Assembly: GCA_902596545.1 (NCBI GenBank)
Contig: CACJUH010000005.1
Coordinates: 1-64,000 of the forward strand
From: an uncultured Candidatus Actinomarina sp.
GTDB taxonomy: Bacteria > Actinomycetota > Acidimicrobiia > Actinomarinales > Actinomarinaceae
Direction: 5' to 3'
Length of the DNA: 64,000 bases
Of the stretch, positions 25,775 to 34,539 are shown in pieces; the first letter of the stretch is position 1; the number at the start of each line of letters is the position of its first letter. A model generated the notes under the pieces. That model was not told the origin of the DNA, made no database searches, and saw nothing but the letters and a program-made list of their open reading frames with translations. Position numbers and translations under genes: made by a program.

Positions 25775-26634
25775 TGGAAGAAAAAATTAATCATCTTATT
25801 GAAGAGCGAGCTCCATGGTTAGCTAAGAAAAATTTTATATCTTTATTAATTTTAAACTTCCTCAAAAAACTTCTTAGGTTTGATGAAACAATTTACGCAG
25901 GAGATTACATACAAGATTTATCTGGTGCTGAGGCGTTTAATTGGTTAGGAGATCAATACACTAATAACTGCTCTGTTGAGGGTTTGGAAAACATACCAAG
26001 TGATGGAAGTTGCCTTCTTGTAGCTAACCATCCTATGGGTGCGGCAGACGCTATAGCTTTGTATAGTCAATTGCATAAAGTAAGGAAGGATGCTTTTTTC
26101 TTTGCAAATGAACTCTTTGTTTATTTGCTCGGTTCATTCCATAATGTAATGGCACCTGTTGTATGGAATAAAGAAAAAGAGACACACTCTGCAACTAAGG
26201 TTACTCTCGAAAGACTTCATAGTTTTTTTAATGATGAGAGACCTGGAATAATCTTCCCTTCTGGAAGACTCTCGAAACTTACATTATTTGGATTATGGGA
26301 TAGAGAATGGGAGAAAACTCCAATAGTGCTTGCTAAAAAGAATAATTTTCCACTAATTCCTGTACATGTTGAGGGTAAAAATTCCTGGTTTTTTTATTTT
26401 GCTTCTTATACAAACAAACAATTAAGAGATGTTTCACAACTCAATGAGCTATTTAATAAAAGAGACAAACACATCTCAATCAAAATAGGAAAACCAGTAA
26501 AAGTTTCTGAACTTAGTAGTAATAATGATGTTGCTATTCAACAGTTGAGATATAAGGTTGAGAGCTTAAGAAACAAAGGCTTATTTAAAATAAATAGGTT
26601 TATTTATTTAAGAAAGTTTAAAAAAATTACCTAA
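25774..26634 (+). CDS. PlsC-like acyltransferase (hemolysin/ornithine-lipid type)
   Basis: 286 aa. 'VANHPMGAADAIAL' fits the NHPxGxxD form of the acyltransferase box used by OlsA/hemolysin-type enzymes, 'HNVMAPVVWNKEK' the second block, and 'GIIFPSGRLSKLT' the third (FPSG instead of FPEG). Translation is coupled to the preceding acyltransferase (1-base overlap), so the pair may act in sequence on one lipid. Substrate unknown. The 3' end overlaps the next gene on the other strand by 8 bp. Confidence 0.65.
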   Translation: MEEKINHLIEERAPWLAKKNFISLLILNFLKKLLRFDETIYAGDYIQDLSGAEAFNWLGDQYTNNCSVEGLENIPSDGSCLLVANHPMGAADAIALYSQLHKVRKDAFFFANELFVYLLGSFHNVMAPVVWNKEKETHSATKVTLERLHSFFNDERPGIIFPSGRLSKLTLFGLWDREWEKTPIVLAKKNNFPLIPVHVEGKNSWFFYFASYTNKQLRDVSQLNELFNKRDKHISIKIGKPVKVSELSSNNDVAIQQLRYKVESLRNKGLFKINRFIYLRKFKKIT

Positions 26635-27604
26635 CTACTTCACCAGACGTTGGACTCACTCCTAAGTTTCCTAACATGTACCCAAATAAAAGTGGTGTTG
26701 TAACCAAGCCCCCTAGACCATAAAAACGCCATGAGAGGTCAACTCCATTAAGTGCAGAAAAAGCCAATAGATGTAGAACGAATACTAGGCCGTAAGAGCC
26801 AGCAACTAAGGCCGCACTTACTTGAATTTTTCTATCATGATTTGTTGTCTGATACCATTTGGTAATCTGATATATAAGTGCAGACATTATAAAACCAGAG
26901 ACACAGATTAGAATTGTTCGATTAAATTCGCCAAGGCTTGGGTTTATTGAAATATACAAAAAAGAAATTAAATAAACCAGTGACATCTGTTTTGGTGAAA
27001 CTTTAAAACGCACTACATAAACAAATATAAAACTAGCAAGCATTGCCTGCAGTATTACACTGCCAGCAGCAAGTTCATCTTCTCTTTCTATAAAAGACCA
27101 AATATTTAAAAATGGATTTATGAATAGTGTTATAAACATAACTAACCCATAACTTGTCGCTGCAGAAAATATTGATGCATTATCAAGACTCTCTTTTGCT
27201 GGCCTTGTAGTAAAAACATAATCTAACATCAGAAACGAACCAAGAAATAACATTAGATGCGATGGGGTAATGAGAGGCTCTACTCCAGTTTCAATTCCAA
27301 GGAGTGTGTGCCATATAGCATCTGATGCTCCACCTACTCCAAAAATAACTGCACCTAGAACACCCACATCAAATTTATAATCCTTCATTTTATTTTTTAT
27401 ATACATGGCTACTAAAACTGAAAAAGCATATCCTGAGTAAAGTACGCCATGCCAAGGTGTAAAGAATGTCTCAATGTCATCTATGAGATATGTATGTGCG
27501 CTTGAATCAATCCATGCTCCTGAAAAGAACCAGATCATAGAAAATATTAATAGTCTCCTATGAGTTTGATTTGTAATGGGTGTTGGTGACAATTTATTAA
27601 ACAT
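26627..27604 (-). CDS. Polytopic membrane protein of unknown function, 325 aa
   Basis: About eight or nine hydrophobic segments. Conserved-looking polar residues lie near the first membrane segments: 'DSSAHTYL', 'FTPWHGVLYSGY', 'GASDAIWHTLLGIETGVEPLITPSHLML'. The His/Asp/Glu pattern could bind a metal or be an active site in the membrane. I do not recognise a named family with certainty. Monocistronic, divergent from the APC permease. Confidence 0.6.
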   Translation of the reverse strand: MFNKLSPTPITNQTHRRLLIFSMIWFFSGAWIDSSAHTYLIDDIETFFTPWHGVLYSGYAFSVLVAMYIKNKMKDYKFDVGVLGAVIFGVGGASDAIWHTLLGIETGVEPLITPSHLMLFLGSFLMLDYVFTTRPAKESLDNASIFSAATSYGLVMFITLFINPFLNIWSFIEREDELAAGSVILQAMLASFIFVYVVRFKVSPKQMSLVYLISFLYISINPSLGEFNRTILICVSGFIMSALIYQITKWYQTTNHDRKIQVSAALVAGSYGLVFVLHLLAFSALNGVDLSWRFYGLGGLVTTPLLFGYMLGNLGVSPTSGEVVR

Positions 27605-27681
27605 TTTTATCTATAACTTATTTTAAACAATTGTTTTATTTCTTATTCTTGAAATTATTAAAACTAAATTAAAATTCATTC

Positions 27682-28848
27682 ATGAAAGAAAATAATTTTT
27701 CAAGAACATTAACTAAGAGAAATTCTTTATATCTAGGTTTGAGTTCAATGATTGGTGCGGGATTATTTTATAATTTAGCTCCTACTTCAAAAATTAGTTC
27801 TTACTCATCCATTTTAGGATTATTGCTCGCAAGCACTCTTGCATTTGCAAATGCCTCATCATCTGCTCAGCTCGCATCGTTATATCCACAAACTGGTGGA
27901 ACCTACTTGTATGCAAACAAAGTGTTGGGAAAACTGCCAGGAAATATTGCTGGAATTGTATTTATATTAGGAAAGACAATTAGTTGTGTTGCTATTGCTT
28001 TAACTCTTGGAAATTACATTTCTCCAATCTATGGCAAAGAACTTGGTGTGGGTTTATCTGTAATTGTCTTTTTAATTGGATACAAAGGAATTACAAAAAC
28101 TGCAGCTTTAGCAAGGTGGTTTGTTCTTATAGTGATATTGATTTTAGCTTTTTTCTGTATTGCAATACTTATGACGCCTTCAACAAATATTGCTATTCCT
28201 TTACTTGAAGGCTTTAGTGTTAGTAATTTATTTTTATCAGCAGCTATATGGTTTTTTGCTTTTACAGGTTATTCAAGGCTTGCAACATACGGAGAAGAAG
28301 TAAAAAATCCTGAAACAATAATCCCAAGTTCAATACTTACTGGCTTAGGTGTAACAGTTGCAATTTATCTTTTTGTAAATTGGCTATCGCTAGCAATCAT
28401 AGGGCCCGAAGTTGTTGCAAACTCGAACACCCCCTTGCTTGTCGCAATGGACGTATCTGTAATGTCTGATTTTTCATTTTTAATAGTTTTTGCATCTACG
28501 ATTGCTACTGCTTCGGTGTTTCTTGCTTTACTTCCAGCGATAAGCAGAATATATGTTGCAATGTCTAGAGACGGTACTCTTCCAAATATGTTTTCAAAAA
28601 TACACAATAAGAATAACTCGGCATATGTTTCAGAATTGATTGTTTTGCTAACAGTTGTTGTAGGAATTTATACAATAAATATTACAAATGCAATAAAACT
28701 CAGTGCATTCTTTATTCTCATCTATTATTCACTTACTAATTTATGCGTGATCAATTTAGAAAAAAACCAAAGACTCTACCCAGTCTCCATTGCGTATTAT
28801 GGTCTTTTGATGTGTATGGTTCTCGGGTTTTCTCTAGTTCTCATATAA
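27682..28848 (+). CDS. APC-family amino acid permease
   Basis: 388 aa, about twelve hydrophobic segments. The N-terminal 'LGLSSMIGAGLFYNLAP' is the substrate-binding TM1 G-x-G unwound helix of APC transporters; 'LYPQTGGTYLYANKVLG' and 'AIWFFAFTGYSRLATYGEEVKNP' match TM2-3 and TM6 signatures. Substrate cannot be told. Probable cytoplasmic-membrane importer. It ends at a strong terminator. Confidence 0.8.
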   Translation: MKENNFSRTLTKRNSLYLGLSSMIGAGLFYNLAPTSKISSYSSILGLLLASTLAFANASSSAQLASLYPQTGGTYLYANKVLGKLPGNIAGIVFILGKTISCVAIALTLGNYISPIYGKELGVGLSVIVFLIGYKGITKTAALARWFVLIVILILAFFCIAILMTPSTNIAIPLLEGFSVSNLFLSAAIWFFAFTGYSRLATYGEEVKNPETIIPSSILTGLGVTVAIYLFVNWLSLAIIGPEVVANSNTPLLVAMDVSVMSDFSFLIVFASTIATASVFLALLPAISRIYVAMSRDGTLPNMFSKIHNKNNSAYVSELIVLLTVVVGIYTINITNAIKLSAFFILIYYSLTNLCVINLEKNQRLYPVSIAYYGLLMCMVLGFSLVLI

Positions 28849-28850
28849 AA

Positions 28851-28882
28851 AACAAACCGGACTTAAATCCGGTTTGTTGAAA
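28851..28882. terminator. Intrinsic terminator after the APC permease
   Basis: AACAAACCGGA (28851-28861) pairs perfectly with TCCGGTTTGTT (28868-28878), giving an 11-bp stem and 6-base loop directly after the permease stop. The 3' T content is modest, so termination may be helped by stem strength. Confidence 0.7.
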
Positions 28883-29206
28883 TAACCTGTGAAAATCTTC
28901 CCCCAAAGTTTTCACGAAGTGTTGTTAGAAGATATTATCTCCCCATAAACATTATATAAAACATGATTTTGGAATGCATTAAAAAATGCATTTTCACAAG
29001 TTGTGTATTTTTGTGAAAATAAAATCACAATCTTGCAAGGTTGTGAAGAAGAAATTATACTGTATTAAAGGTCAATCACGTGTATGCGTTGAAAATCACT
29101 CAAACACACTTCCATAAGTGGTTGGCCTATGCCTAAACTAGCGGGTTTTAAATTTTACCAGTGACATATTTTTCATATTTTTATAAATATAATTTATATT
29201 TATTTT
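28883..29206. other. 324-bp intergenic region with repeated ATTTTCACA motifs and palindromes
   Basis: No credible ORF. The 9-mer ATTTTCACA or its complement occurs at 28888-28896, 28990-28998 and 29012-29020, each one base from the DnaA-box form TTWTNCACA. GTGAAAA/TTTTCAC pairs can form hairpins at 28889-28915 and 28992-29019. A near-palindrome TCACAATCTTGCAAGGTTGTGA spans 29025-29046. It could hold a small RNA, a DnaA-binding cluster or simply promoter DNA for the next gene. Confidence 0.35.
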
Positions 29207-29698
29207 ATGAAAGGATTTAGTTCATCAAGTAGTCAGGTATTTTCACAGAAACCTGATCAGCTGTGGAATGTAATTTCATCAGAAAATAATTTAAACGATA
29301 CACATCCGTTTTGTAAAACAAATGAAATAATAATTTGGACTGATAATGATCGTAGAGATAAACTCGTTTATTTAAATGGCTTAACTTTTATTAGAGAGTT
29401 TTCTGAGTGGTTTGAAGGTATTGGATACAACTTATGGATTGGCACAAAACGTGGGCCTAGGTCATATGTGGAATGGAGAATAAAAGAACATACTCTTGGA
29501 TCGGAATTAACAATAACTGTATATCCTCACTTGTTAAGAAAATGGCCAAGGTTAATTTCTTTTTTACCATATTATTTGTACATAAATCCAAAATTAACTT
29601 CTTATTTAAATTCTGTTGTAGGAGGTTTTAAATGGTATTTAGATAAAGGAACAGCTGTTCCTAGGAACCACTTTGGTAAACATCCGTGGTTTTCATAA
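29207..29698 (+). CDS. SRPBCC-like (polyketide cyclase/START fold) protein, 163 aa
   Basis: The N-terminal 'FSQKPDQLWNVISSENNLNDTHPFC' and the later 'GIGYNLWIGTKRGPRSYVEWRIKEH ... LTITVYPHLL' suggest the helix-grip fold of SRPBCC lipid- or ligand-binding proteins. The C-terminal half ends with 'VVGGFKWYLDKGTAV', a typical long final helix. Ligand and role unknown. AT-rich -10-like sequence lies just before the ATG with no Shine-Dalgarno, so it may be leaderless. Confidence 0.5.
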   Translation: MKGFSSSSSQVFSQKPDQLWNVISSENNLNDTHPFCKTNEIIIWTDNDRRDKLVYLNGLTFIREFSEWFEGIGYNLWIGTKRGPRSYVEWRIKEHTLGSELTITVYPHLLRKWPRLISFLPYYLYINPKLTSYLNSVVGGFKWYLDKGTAVPRNHFGKHPWFS

Positions 29699-29737
29699 AT
29701 TAATTTTCATCTTCACATCCGCATTCTGGACAAAACA

Positions 29738-30112
29738 TTACTCACCTCCTAATTCATCAAGTTGTATAATTGCCCGATTTTCATCAGGTCCTCTTAAAAA
29801 TAGTTTGGAAATTGCACCATATTTTTTCTTTATTTTATTAACTGCTTCTGTTTTTACTGCAGAATCAAGAATTAAGGTTCCTCTGACATCAATGCTCTCT
29901 GAAAGTTTTTTAGTACCACTTTGATTTGTTACATATATTGTTGCTTTTCCATTATTTCTCACTCTTTTAACTTTTCCAGCATTAAGACTTGTAGTAACAA
30001 CTAATGAATTATCATGTGGTGCAACCCATACAGGGGTTGTTACTGAAGAGCCGTCTTTTTTATAAGTTATTAGATTTATATATTCAACATCTTTGAAATC
30101 GTTAATGTTCAT
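29738..30112 (-). CDS. PPOX-class F420-dependent oxidoreductase
   Basis: 124 aa split-barrel flavin/F420-binding protein. 'YINLITYKKDGSSVTTPVWVAPHDNSLVV' and 'KVKRVRNNGKATIYV' match the PPOX/pyridoxamine-phosphate-oxidase-like family that actinobacteria use with deazaflavin F420. The substrate is unknown. It supports an actinobacterial host. Convergent with the SRPBCC gene. Confidence 0.75.
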   Translation of the reverse strand: MNINDFKDVEYINLITYKKDGSSVTTPVWVAPHDNSLVVTTSLNAGKVKRVRNNGKATIYVTNQSGTKKLSESIDVRGTLILDSAVKTEAVNKIKKKYGAISKLFLRGPDENRAIIQLDELGGE

Positions 30113-30278
30113 ATAGAAATAATACGTTAAAAATAATTTAATAAAAGCTCTGGAAGCTGCCTCAGTCTGCGTGCAACATAATCATTGGAAATTAGTAAAT
30201 AAAACAAAGCTAGAATAAATAACAATTTAAAGAGCTTCTTATTTCTGTGCATAATATTATGGTAAATATTTTTGACAT

Positions 30279-30310
30279 AAAAAAAGGGATTTTTTAAAAT
30301 CCCTTTTTTT
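30279..30310. terminator. Bidirectional terminator downstream of the paralogue operon
   Basis: AAAAAAAGGGATTTT is followed by its inverted copy AAAATCCCTTTTTTT. On the minus strand it lies 31 bases after the stop of the 204-aa gene and so ends the long leftward operon. On the plus strand no gene precedes it. Confidence 0.75.
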
Positions 30311-30341
30311 ATTGTGTATGTGTTACCTATTAATCACAAAT

Positions 30342-30956
30342 TTATGTTTTTTGTACATCTATAAAATTTTTACCAGCGTATAAATACCCAGAATAAGGTT
30401 GGGGATCCTCTGAAAAAATACCTTCAGCATTTGTGAGCTGCTCATTAAATTTTGGTACGACAGCATTAGCTGCTTCTTCTGAATCCCAAATATTCCAACT
30501 AACCGCTTCTCCATCAGAAACAAAAAAACCTGCTCCTCTTAGACCCTCCGCTTCTTCGTAAATAGGAAATATCTTTTCCTTTACAAAATTTGTTGGTGCG
30601 TCAGAATTATCTACTTTCGCAAAAACTACCCTAACAAATGCATCTTCAGTATCATTCGCAGGTCTGTCTTGGTACATTTTTCCTAAAGTAATTTCACCCT
30701 CAACTACTTTTGGAAAACTAGCAAACACATCAGCTACTTGCATAAGGTTTTTATTTCGTTCTTCAGCAAATATGTCTGCAGCTTCTTTATTTGCTAAAAA
30801 AGCCATCCCTAAGTTTGTGTTTTCATCTGGATTAAAAAATCCAATAGATATCATTCCAGGAACTTCTAAAGTTGGAAGAGCACTATTTTTAATAAACTCT
30901 TTAAGCTCGTCTATTCTTCCATCTTTAATTTGTGCTCTTAGTGATACTGCATACAT
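30342..30956 (-). CDS. Tandem dimeric alpha/beta-barrel (ABM-like) protein, 204 aa
   Basis: Two half-repeats, each with an 'RAQIKDGRIDELKEFI ... PGMISIGFF' or 'VRVVFAKVDN ... AEGLRGAGFFVSDGEAVSWNIWDSEEAANAV' pattern, as in antibiotic-biosynthesis-monooxygenase (ABM) or Dabb-like ferredoxin folds. No heme or flavin motif is evident. It is distal in the operon and shares its architecture with the 213-aa product at 32628-33269. Cytoplasmic. Function unknown. Confidence 0.6.
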   Translation of the reverse strand: MYAVSLRAQIKDGRIDELKEFIKNSALPTLEVPGMISIGFFNPDENTNLGMAFLANKEAADIFAEERNKNLMQVADVFASFPKVVEGEITLGKMYQDRPANDTEDAFVRVVFAKVDNSDAPTNFVKEKIFPIYEEAEGLRGAGFFVSDGEAVSWNIWDSEEAANAVVPKFNEQLTNAEGIFSEDPQPYSGYLYAGKNFIDVQKT

Positions 30957-30959
30957 TTT

Positions 30960-31607
30960 TTACATTTCCTCCAATTCTTCTACTTTGTGGTTTCCTATTG
31001 CATCTCCGACTCCAATAATAAAGAGCGGGTATAGTACAACACCACCAAGAACGAACAGTCCTGCAAATGCTGGAGCTGGAATCAATCCAAAAAGCGTTAA
31101 TGCTTGAGCTGGAATTATAATTGCTGCAAAAATAGTTCCTATTGTTTGTGTTCTACTGCTTAATAAATTAGTTCTTCTTTTATCGGTTCTAACTAGCAAA
31201 TATACATACAGTCCATATAAGAAAAAGATTGTATTAGTAAATGAACCTGAAATTGCACCGACTGTATCAGTATCTAGTACAGTATCAAAAACGCTGTAAT
31301 AGTTAAAAACAGATCCCAAAGAAAACAACATTTGTACCGTCACACTTACAAATAAAATATTATGCATATGTGATAAATCAAATGTTTGCTTAACGTCAAA
31401 TACTACATAAATGCCCATTAGAACACCTGTAGTTAAAAACGCAATTACAAAGCTCAATATTGCTGTGACAGGTCCATAAGTTGGGTCATATCCGACAGAA
31501 TCGGGACCTACAACTAATGCAATAATTACAAAGTTTGCTAGAACACAAGCAGCAATTACTCTTGTAATTGCCTTTAAGTTTTTAATTTCATCTTTAAATG
31601 TTTCCAT
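30960..31607 (-). CDS. Membrane protein, paralogue of the next gene, 215 aa
   Basis: Start set at the ATG at 31607, which has AGAAAGGAA 5 bases upstream; an earlier in-frame ATG would overlap the upstream gene. About six hydrophobic segments. It shares 'GPDSVGYDPTYG', 'VFDTVLDTDTVGAIS', 'FFLYGLYVYLL' and 'LFGLIPAPAFAGLFVLGGVVLYPLF' with the adjacent 207-aa protein, so the two arose by duplication and may form a heteromer. No named family recognised. Confidence 0.6.
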   Translation of the reverse strand: METFKDEIKNLKAITRVIAACVLANFVIIALVVGPDSVGYDPTYGPVTAILSFVIAFLTTGVLMGIYVVFDVKQTFDLSHMHNILFVSVTVQMLFSLGSVFNYYSVFDTVLDTDTVGAISGSFTNTIFFLYGLYVYLLVRTDKRRTNLLSSRTQTIGTIFAAIIIPAQALTLFGLIPAPAFAGLFVLGGVVLYPLFIIGVGDAIGNHKVEELEEM

Positions 31608-31623
31608 TTTTTCCTTTCTATTT

Positions 31624-32247
31624 TTACTCGCTAGGCGAATATGATTGAAATGCAATACTTATTCCAAAAACAAATACTGGAAATAAGACTACTCCTCCAA
31701 TAATAAATACTGGAACAAAAGCAGCAGCAGGTACTAATCCAAATAGTGATCCGAACTGTACAGCAATTACAAGGTATGCTGCTCCCTGTCCAGACATTCT
31801 TGCCCATGAAGGTACAAGTTTATTTTCATCAGCACTAATAAGACACAGTGCCCAAATGCCATAAAGTATGAAAGTTACCGTTTGGCCAATGTTAGAAACT
31901 GCGCCTGCTTGATCTGTTGAAAGAACTGTTTCAAAGACAGCATTACTATTTGCTGTTGCTGACAACGTACCTGTTAATTGTATTACAGCTGCAGCAAATA
32001 AAATCCTTCCTACAATTCTAAAATAAGGGTTGTTTTCACCAAACAACTGCCTAGTTAGTTGTATGGTGAATAAAAATCCAAATATTTGAATGAATGATAC
32101 AACATCTACAATCGCACCATATTGTGAACTATATCCAACTTGGTCTGGACCAATTAATACCGCCTGAATAGCGAATATTATGATGGTCCCAATTGCAGCA
32201 ATTCTTGCCATAGTAACGCCAAGCTGAGATTCTTTTTTACTTAACAT
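31624..32247 (-). CDS. Membrane protein, paralogue of the neighbouring gene, 207 aa
   Basis: Six predicted membrane segments. Shared blocks with the 215-aa paralogue are 'GPDQVGYSSQYGA', 'VFETVLSTDQAGAVS', 'FILYGIWAL' and 'FGLVPAAAFVPVFIIGGVVLFPVF'. The conserved Pro/Gly/Asp residues near helix ends may form a shared ligand site. Part of the seven-gene operon. Function unknown. Confidence 0.6.
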   Translation of the reverse strand: MLSKKESQLGVTMARIAAIGTIIIFAIQAVLIGPDQVGYSSQYGAIVDVVSFIQIFGFLFTIQLTRQLFGENNPYFRIVGRILFAAAVIQLTGTLSATANSNAVFETVLSTDQAGAVSNIGQTVTFILYGIWALCLISADENKLVPSWARMSGQGAAYLVIAVQFGSLFGLVPAAAFVPVFIIGGVVLFPVFVFGISIAFQSYSPSE

Positions 32248-32265
32248 AATTACCTTTCTTTTAAA

Positions 32266-32616
32266 TTAATTACTTAACTGTATATCCATGCCTTGAAGAG
32301 ACAAATCTAATTCTTTATCTTCATCAAGCTCTTCAGAAGAAAAGCCTGTTTTTTCTTTTATAAGCTCTGACATTTTTGCCTGTTCGGCCTCAGCGTCATA
32401 ATTTGCTGTCCACGCATCTCTTGATTCTTTTGAAGGGAACATATTTACCCAAAAATAATAAACACCATCATCTTTTTCAGAGTATGACCAAATATATTTT
32501 GCACCAGTTGACTCTATAAACTCTTTTGAATATTCAGTCCATATTTCTTTCCATGCTTCGTATATTTCAGGTTTGTGTGTTTTATATTTTGTAATATTTA
32601 CTGTTACTTGTTCCAT
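32266..32616 (-). CDS. Single-domain ABM-like protein, 116 aa
   Basis: 'VNITKYKTHKPEIYEAWKEIWTEYSKEFIESTGAKYIWSYSEKDDGVYYFWVNMFPSKESRDAWTAN' is a single dimeric alpha/beta-barrel unit, with an acidic C-terminal tail. It lies between the two membrane-protein pairs. Probably works as a dimer. Substrate unknown. Confidence 0.5.
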   Translation of the reverse strand: MEQVTVNITKYKTHKPEIYEAWKEIWTEYSKEFIESTGAKYIWSYSEKDDGVYYFWVNMFPSKESRDAWTANYDAEAEQAKMSELIKEKTGFSSEELDEDKELDLSLQGMDIQLSN

Positions 32617-32627
32617 ATTTGACCTTT

Positions 32628-33269
32628 CTACATTTTTCCTACAGGAAAATCAACATAATTTTTCCATATATTACATTGACCAGTTACTTCCTGTGGAGCT
32701 TCTTTTATTAGATTTGCAACTGCATCTGACACAATTGATGCAATAACGTCCGATGCGGCATGTGCAGCATCATGATCAGTCCAGAAATTGAAACTAAACC
32801 CTGAGTCTTCACCAACTTTACAGGCAGCAGAGGCGAATATCCCCTCCACGTTTTCATACGCTGGATAGACGGTGTTTGTCATGAATTCAGCAACATCATC
32901 ATAAGTTTTGCCTTCCTGTGTGCCTCCTCCTAAGACAAATCTTGCAAAGAATCCATCCTCGCCATCTTTGGATACAGCAATATACTGCTGACCAGCAACC
33001 ATAGGGCCTTCCATTACTTCAGGCTGACCGTCAAGCATATCTGCAGCTCCCGCTAGAGCTTGGTTGAATTGATCAATTGAAGCTGCTTTAGCCTCTTCAT
33101 TTGCCCAAGTAGACCATGCCATAAATCTTCCATCATTTGTTGCACATGCTGCTAGTCCAAGCAAGCCTGGGATTCCATCATAAGATGGCATTACTGTATT
33201 TTTTACATATTCAAGAGCATTATCTATCTCGCCCTCTTTGACATCTGCAAGTGTTAACCTTACAAACAT
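32628..33269 (-). CDS. Tandem ABM-like barrel protein, 213 aa
   Basis: Two ABM-like halves: 'VRLTLADVKEGEIDNALEYVKNTVMPSYDGIPGLLGLAACATNDGRFMAWSTWANEEAKAAS' and 'ARFVLGG ... FMTNTVYPAYENVEGIFASAACKVGEDSGFSFNFWTDHDAAHAAS'. The halves resemble each other and the 204-aa operon product. Cytoplasmic, with no cofactor motif visible. The repeated occurrence of this fold with membrane proteins implies a conserved partnership. Confidence 0.6.
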   Translation of the reverse strand: MFVRLTLADVKEGEIDNALEYVKNTVMPSYDGIPGLLGLAACATNDGRFMAWSTWANEEAKAASIDQFNQALAGAADMLDGQPEVMEGPMVAGQQYIAVSKDGEDGFFARFVLGGGTQEGKTYDDVAEFMTNTVYPAYENVEGIFASAACKVGEDSGFSFNFWTDHDAAHAASDVIASIVSDAVANLIKEAPQEVTGQCNIWKNYVDFPVGKM

Positions 33270-33290
33270 GCTTACCTCCTATTTAATTGT

Positions 33291-33830
33291 TTATTCCTTT
33301 TTGTTCCATGCAAGAAGTGGCCCTATGCCAACACCTGCAATAAATGTTATCCAGCCAACGAACTGTATTGGATTATCCTCACCAACTAATTGATTACCTG
33401 TAATGTATTCTGCCCCAGCACTTATCATCATGAATAGTCCAGCAATTATTGCAGCATATCTCCAGACATTTCCAATAACTCCTTCTGAAGTAATTCCCAA
33501 TCCTATTATTGCAAAACCTACAATTGTCCATATACCTGAAGTGTTTAGATCTTCATTCACACTTCCTAAAATTGAGGTTACAAATACTACTGCGGCAAGC
33601 ATGGTGTAGCCTTGTCTCCAGTCTTCAGGTATTGCATCACCATGAAGGTCTTTAAATCCTAAAATAATTCCAGCAAAAGAAAAAGACCAAAATAATTGAA
33701 TTAAATTACCAAAATTACCGTAATCTAGACCAGCAACACCTCCAACAAACCATAAGACATTTGCAGCAATAAACAAATAAGCTGCTTGTTGCGAACTTTC
33801 TTTCACGTCACTTAATAAGAATTTTTTCAT
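33291..33830 (-). CDS. Membrane protein, paralogue of the first operon gene, 179 aa
   Basis: Starts 'MKKFLLSDVKESSQQAAYLF' and has about six hydrophobic segments. It shares 'IPEDWRQGYTMLAAVVFV' and the general layout with the 188-aa protein (there 'VPEYWRFAHTILATVII'). These two form a second paralogous pair distinct from the 215/207 pair. Tight spacing supports co-transcription. No recognised family. Confidence 0.6.
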   Translation of the reverse strand: MKKFLLSDVKESSQQAAYLFIAANVLWFVGGVAGLDYGNFGNLIQLFWSFSFAGIILGFKDLHGDAIPEDWRQGYTMLAAVVFVTSILGSVNEDLNTSGIWTIVGFAIIGLGITSEGVIGNVWRYAAIIAGLFMMISAGAEYITGNQLVGEDNPIQFVGWITFIAGVGIGPLLAWNKKE

Positions 33831-33845
33831 TTCTATCTCCTATCT

Positions 33846-34412
33846 TTATTCTGCACTTGATGACATTTTGTCACCCCAAGCAAAATAATTTCCTAAACTA
33901 AATCCAATTACTAAAAGAGACCATCCAGCAAAACCGACTAATTCAAAAGCCTCTGGAATCTCATAGCTAAAAAATAAAGTTAGAGAAGTTCCGATAGTTA
34001 GAAAAAGTGCTCCGGCTATTGTAATGTTTTCATAAATTGGTCTAAAAACACCGTTCCCTCTAAGCGTAAGGCTATAAACTAGTGAATTAAATGCCCAAAA
34101 AAAGTACATTGGTAAAAAACCACTATCAAGCTCATCTGTGATTTCAACAAATGTTCCAAGTATTATTACTGTTGCTAAAATAGTGTGTGCAAATCTCCAG
34201 TATTCCGGAACATGATCTTTAGCAAGATAGTAAGCAGCAATAATTATTGACGTAAGAGAAAAACCCCAAATAAAATTCAGAAGATCTTCTATTGCATCCA
34301 AAGCGGTAATACCAGAGAACTCTACAGCTATAAAAATAACATTTATAGCTAAAAAGACTAAAGCATTTTGCCTTGATAAATTACCAATTGGTTGAGTAAA
34401 AAATTTTTTCAT
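33846..34412 (-). CDS. First membrane protein of the paralogue operon, 188 aa
   Basis: Starts 'MKKFFTQPIGNLSRQNALVF', with six predicted segments and 'HVPEYWRFAHTILATVI' in the middle. It is related to the 179-aa product. It is the promoter-proximal gene, 44 bases downstream of a perfect palindrome (34457-34481). GGAAGGTAGG upstream of the ATG is the likely Shine-Dalgarno, within a second small palindrome AGGTTAACCT. Confidence 0.6.
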   Translation of the reverse strand: MKKFFTQPIGNLSRQNALVFLAINVIFIAVEFSGITALDAIEDLLNFIWGFSLTSIIIAAYYLAKDHVPEYWRFAHTILATVIILGTFVEITDELDSGFLPMYFFWAFNSLVYSLTLRGNGVFRPIYENITIAGALFLTIGTSLTLFFSYEIPEAFELVGFAGWSLLVIGFSLGNYFAWGDKMSSSAE

Positions 34413-34456
34413 AGGTTAACCTACCTTCCATAAGCTCCCTCTTATTCAGTTATTGA

Positions 34457-34481
34457 TGTAATTTAACTTCCTTAAATTACA
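34457..34481. promoter_or_regulatory. Perfect 25-bp palindrome, candidate operator
   Basis: TGTAATTTAA, CTTCC, TTAAATTACA: 10-bp arms, perfect, 5-bp centre. It sits 44 bp before the first gene of the seven-gene operon. Size and symmetry fit a dimeric repressor such as MarR, TetR or GntR type; no such regulator gene is adjacent. Confidence 0.6.
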
Positions 34482-34539
34482 AGATAAGTCTACAAAACTT
34501 TTACCGTGCTTGTATGTATATTTGTTAAATTTATGTAAA

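Noticed and set aside
28851-28882. Possible transposon end or IS terminal repeat
   Set aside because: The inverted repeat is short with a 6-base loop directly after a stop codon; a terminator explains it fully and no transposase is near.
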